A stretch of DNA of 54,719 bases from Aquamicrobium zhengzhouense (lineage in GTDB: Bacteria; Pseudomonadota; Alphaproteobacteria; Rhizobiales; Rhizobiaceae): contig NZ_JADGMQ010000021.1 in assembly GCF_016124105.1 (NCBI RefSeq), positions 1 to 54,719 of the forward strand, written 5' to 3'. The notes beneath the pieces are model-generated. The model did not search any database, was not told the origin of the DNA, and was given only the letters and a program-made list of their open reading frames with translations. The position numbers and the translations under genes were made by a program. Of this stretch, positions 52,667-54,719 are shown one piece after another; within the stretch, counting starts at the first letter, position 1, and every line of letters begins with the position of its first letter.

Positions 52667-52852
52667 CTAGCGATGCTCATTCCGGACCTGCTTGCCGTCT
52701 AGTCCTCTCTCTTCCGAGTGACGTGATTTATGCCGGTTGGAGAAGATATCGCTCTCGCGGACCATATCGCGTTGCAGTTCAGTGTTTGCACCGCTGCCGT
52801 CACCCTTGCCTTGGGCTCCGGGGCCCATGTGCTTGTTGCTGGCATTGGCCAT
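52667..52852 (-). CDS. Short hydrophilic stress-type protein, 61 residues
   Basis: From ATG at 52852, preceded by GGAG (7 nt). The glycine/lysine-rich start MANASNKHMGPGAQGKGDGS and the end with SNRHKSRHSEERGLDGKQ are typical of small hydrophilic proteins widespread in rhizobia-type genomes, often near universal stress genes. Likely intrinsically disordered; no catalytic motif. It lies 90 bp downstream of a UspA gene on the same strand. Confidence 0.8.
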   Translation of the reverse strand: MANASNKHMGPGAQGKGDGSGANTELQRDMVRESDIFSNRHKSRHSEERGLDGKQVRNEHR

Positions 52853-52941
52853 CGTGTATCTCCTCTTGAGTGCACGAAGGCCAACCACCGGGCGGCGGGA
52901 TAAGTTCCGGCTGACCGGCAGAGATCAAGCCTCCTTGGGCG

Positions 52942-53382
52942 TCACCGCACCACGAGGACCGGAACGGGGCTAGTCTTAACCACAACGTTCGTCTGGCTTC
53001 CGAGGAGCAGCTTGTTGAGGCCGCTACGCCCATGTGAGGCCATCACGATCAGGTCGCAGTCAAGTTCCAGAGCCTTGTCCAAGATCGCTGTCGAGGCAGC
53101 GGAGTTCGCAACGTGAACTGTCTGCACTTCGACACCTAGTTCGGATGCGCGAGCCAAGGCTTTCTCAAAGATCTGTGTGGCGGCTCTGTTGTTTTCTTCC
53201 TCGAAGCTGCGCGCTGCTTCCGGTGTCGGGTTCCAGGTCCGACCATAGACGATAGGGAAAGGCTCGGTCGCGGTGATGATCGTCGCTTGGCTGCCAAGCG
53301 ATTTCGCCAGTCCCAGACCGTGTTCAACGCCCTTCATCGATACGTCAGAGCCATCGGTTGGGATTAGGATGTGTTTGTACAT
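52942..53382 (-). CDS. Universal stress protein (UspA family) behind a FixK/FNR-type box
   Basis: 146 residues starting MYKHILIPTDGSDVSMKGVE; ATG at 53382 is preceded by GGAGGAAG. The ATP-binding loop VMASHGRSGLNKLLLGSQTN is complete, ending VLVVR. It is a close paralogue of the pair at 40268 and 40837. A TTGA-N6-GCAA site (53434-53447) lies 52 bp upstream of the start, consistent with induction at low oxygen. Confidence 0.94.
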   Translation of the reverse strand: MYKHILIPTDGSDVSMKGVEHGLGLAKSLGSQATIITATEPFPIVYGRTWNPTPEAARSFEEENNRAATQIFEKALARASELGVEVQTVHVANSAASTAILDKALELDCDLIVMASHGRSGLNKLLLGSQTNVVVKTSPVPVLVVR

Positions 53383-53433
53383 GTGCTTCCTCCGGGTTGC
53401 TGCACGAGAGTAGTAGAACATCGTGCCATCCAC

Positions 53434-53447
53434 TTGCGATAGATCAA
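53434..53447 (-). promoter_or_regulatory. FixK/FNR-type binding site
   Basis: On the minus strand, TTGATCTATCGCAA fits TTG(A/C)-N6-(T/G)CAA, the FixK2-like consensus; a canonical FNR box (TTGAT-N4-ATCAA) is only partly matched. It is 52 bp upstream of the UspA start codon, a plausible activator position. The AACCCG/CGGGTT stem with a run of A next to it (53449-53470) may be part of the promoter. Confidence 0.55.
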
Positions 53448-53739
53448 CAACCCGAACGGGTTTAAAAAAAATTAGACGATGCCGACGAAGTTCACGGCGT
53501 ACCTTACACTCTTACATCTGAGGGGGCGGGAGCAACGCATGGCCGGTATCCAGGGACCAAGGAGGCCTTGCCGTTCATGTGCTCCCTCGCCCTACTGTGG
53601 ACCATCACTGATCGATCCAGATCTTCCCGGGCATAAAAATGCTGCAGCGCACTTTCGCGGCTTGCCGGGCAAACTTTGATCCGGCAGCATCACGTTGGTT
53701 GAAGATAAAGGGCACAAAGCGGTGCTAGGAGACTGTGCA

Positions 53740-53871
53740 GTGGACGAGTTGGAAGTTAACGGAGCGGCTCTCGCAACGAGAATTCTCGGCTGGGATCAAT
53801 CGAGGCTGGAGGCGGAAATGCACAAAGCCGGCCTCGGTACATTTTACCGGCCGTCTTTTGTGATCAACTGA
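53740..53871 (+). CDS. Possible 43-residue protein upstream of the unknown gene
   Basis: GTG at 53740 with AGGAG eight bases before it. The frame (VDELEVNGAALATRILGWDQ then SRLEAEMHKAGLGTFYRPSF) ends in TGATG, the last A of TGA being the first base of the next gene's ATG. A ribosome-binding site plus a stop-start overlap support a real gene coupled to the following one. No family was identified. Confidence 0.45.
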   Translation: MDELEVNGAALATRILGWDQSRLEAEMHKAGLGTFYRPSFVIN

Positions 53872-54635
53872 TGAATACTATGCCAATGCCCCCGGAACTC
53901 GAGGAGTTCCTCCTTGATCGGCTTTGGTCACAGACACGCGCTCCTTACTTTAAACCGGATGGAGGGGCAGAAAATATACTTGTGGTCGGCCCGGGTGCGG
54001 CCGGCAGTCACCCTTTTTCCTATCTGTGCGCGGCTGCCCTACGGAAAGAGCGAGGGGTGAATGCTGGGGTCAGGGAACTATCTCATGAAGCACCTTATTG
54101 GGGCGCGCTTGCCAGCCGCACAAGAATTGGAAAGAGAATGATACAAGGAGACCATGCAGTGACATTTACTATCGCCACGGATGTTGCTGCTGATCTTCAG
54201 AACCATGAGCGAAAGACGCTCACTCCTTTAGGAGAAAATTTGTTAAACAGAAGCTCCGCGTTGGTGATATTAGGAGACTTTCGCTCGAACCGAGTTCATC
54301 GGCAAGGGATATTGATAAATAGAGCCCTAGAAATGGGAATTCCGGCAGTCATTGTTTTTGGAAACAAAAGCGTTGCCTCCCATCCGTCATCTGAGTGGGA
54401 CAAATATTTTTCGGCTGGAGCCGACTCGCTTATATACACGATGACAAACATCCGGGATGAAAGGAATTTCATAAATAGTCTATGTCATGTTGGTGAAGAG
54501 ATAGACCGCAATGACGAATACATTGTCGACGCTGCGACGAACCTGGTGGAAATGCTGAATTGGCTTGAAGACGAGAACGTGAAGCCCTCAGATCTGATAG
54601 AATTGGTAACCGCAAGAACCGTGACGTGCCACTGA
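53871..54635 (+). CDS. Hypothetical protein with a nucleotide-binding-like fold, 254 residues
   Basis: Starts MNTMPMPPELEEFLLDRLWS. An apparent Rossmann-like glycine loop (ILVVGPGAAGSHPFSYLCAA) near residue 36 and a later strand/loop (SALVILGDFRSNRVHRQGIL then NRALEMGIPAVIVFG) suggest an alpha/beta fold; no known family was recognised. No signal peptide or membrane helix. Codons are AT-richer than in neighbouring genes (runs such as AAATTTGTTAAAC), which points to acquisition from elsewhere. Overlaps the small frame before it by one base. Confidence 0.75.
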   Translation: MNTMPMPPELEEFLLDRLWSQTRAPYFKPDGGAENILVVGPGAAGSHPFSYLCAAALRKERGVNAGVRELSHEAPYWGALASRTRIGKRMIQGDHAVTFTIATDVAADLQNHERKTLTPLGENLLNRSSALVILGDFRSNRVHRQGILINRALEMGIPAVIVFGNKSVASHPSSEWDKYFSAGADSLIYTMTNIRDERNFINSLCHVGEEIDRNDEYIVDAATNLVEMLNWLEDENVKPSDLIELVTARTVTCH

Positions 54636-54719
54636 GTTTTCATCCAGCGGCGTTTAGAGCCTCGGCCTTTTCTGTTACGCCGTAGGGCGCGGGTTGAGCA
54701 ACCGGTGGAGACGCGAAGC

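Noticed and set aside
53479-53679. 66-codon plus-strand frame after the UspA promoter
   Set aside because: Starts in the UspA leader region and has no recognisable domain or start signal.
1-54719. tRNA or rRNA genes as integration targets
   Set aside because: No cloverleaf-like sequence with T-loop and CCA-adjacent stem was recognised near the recombinase remnants or elsewhere; a dedicated tRNA scan would settle this.

Overview
The window reads as a chromosomal or megaplasmid segment of an alphaproteobacterium, most likely a rhizobia-like member of the Hyphomicrobiales. This is inferred from high GC, dense solute transport (two TRAP systems and one TTT system), a sigma-54-activator remnant, DUF6538-type recombinase remnants, several universal stress proteins and a short stress-type protein beginning MANASNKHMG. 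No rRNA, tRNA or CRISPR array was recognised.

Left part (1-26 kb) is mostly intact, ordered operons. A TRAP binding protein and the start of its small permease run off the left edge. Next is a three-gene minus-strand operon of a secreted molybdopterin-oxidoreductase-fold protein, a histidine kinase and a LuxR-type response regulator, joined by 4-bp overlaps. A plus-strand cluster (4.9-9.8 kb) encodes a membrane protein, a von Willebrand A protein with four 84-residue tandem repeats, an SH3-like/DUF3828 protein and two secreted proteins of unknown function. From 10.1 to 18.5 kb lie a YdiJ-type FAD/Fe-S dehydrogenase, a DUF1932 dehydrogenase, a LysR regulator with two HTH domains, and a divergent tctA-tctC-tctB transporter, suggesting uptake and oxidation of an organic (hydroxy)acid. 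After a broken BCCT transporter gene comes an RpiR regulator - aminotransferase - TAXI binding protein - fused TRAP permease - UspA unit.

Middle part (26-48 kb) is a patchwork. Broken genes (sigma-54 activator, recombinase 5' ends with 12-bp repeats, a possible phosphorothioation methyltransferase crumb, phage terminase, IS21, IS110 and IS3 pieces, a metal-ATPase 3' end joined to a duplicated MFS leader) alternate with intact metabolic and stress genes: a P1B-4 metal ATPase, an acetate kinase-PduL fusion, phosphoketolase, a small cytochrome c, a DUF924 protein, a GltS-like carrier, universal stress proteins, catalase, and an MFS-M20 hydrolase pair. Phosphoketolase and the AckA-PduL fusion together form a compact acetyl-phosphate route: sugar phosphate to acetyl phosphate, then acetate plus ATP or acetyl-CoA.

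Right part (48-54.7 kb) looks like a small accessory island. It has a C5 cytosine methyltransferase with a 13-G tract just before its start codon and an in-frame amber codon before its C-terminal motifs. It also has unknown genes flanked by a repeated AAACGWCGTTT palindrome, a protein with a ParS/MbcA-like (DUF2384-like) C-terminus, a FixK-box-preceded universal stress gene, and an AT-richer pair of unknown genes. The most interesting items are the AckA-PduL/phosphoketolase module, the G-tract/amber methyltransferase with its palindromes, the VWA-repeat envelope cluster, and the double-HTH LysR with its operator.
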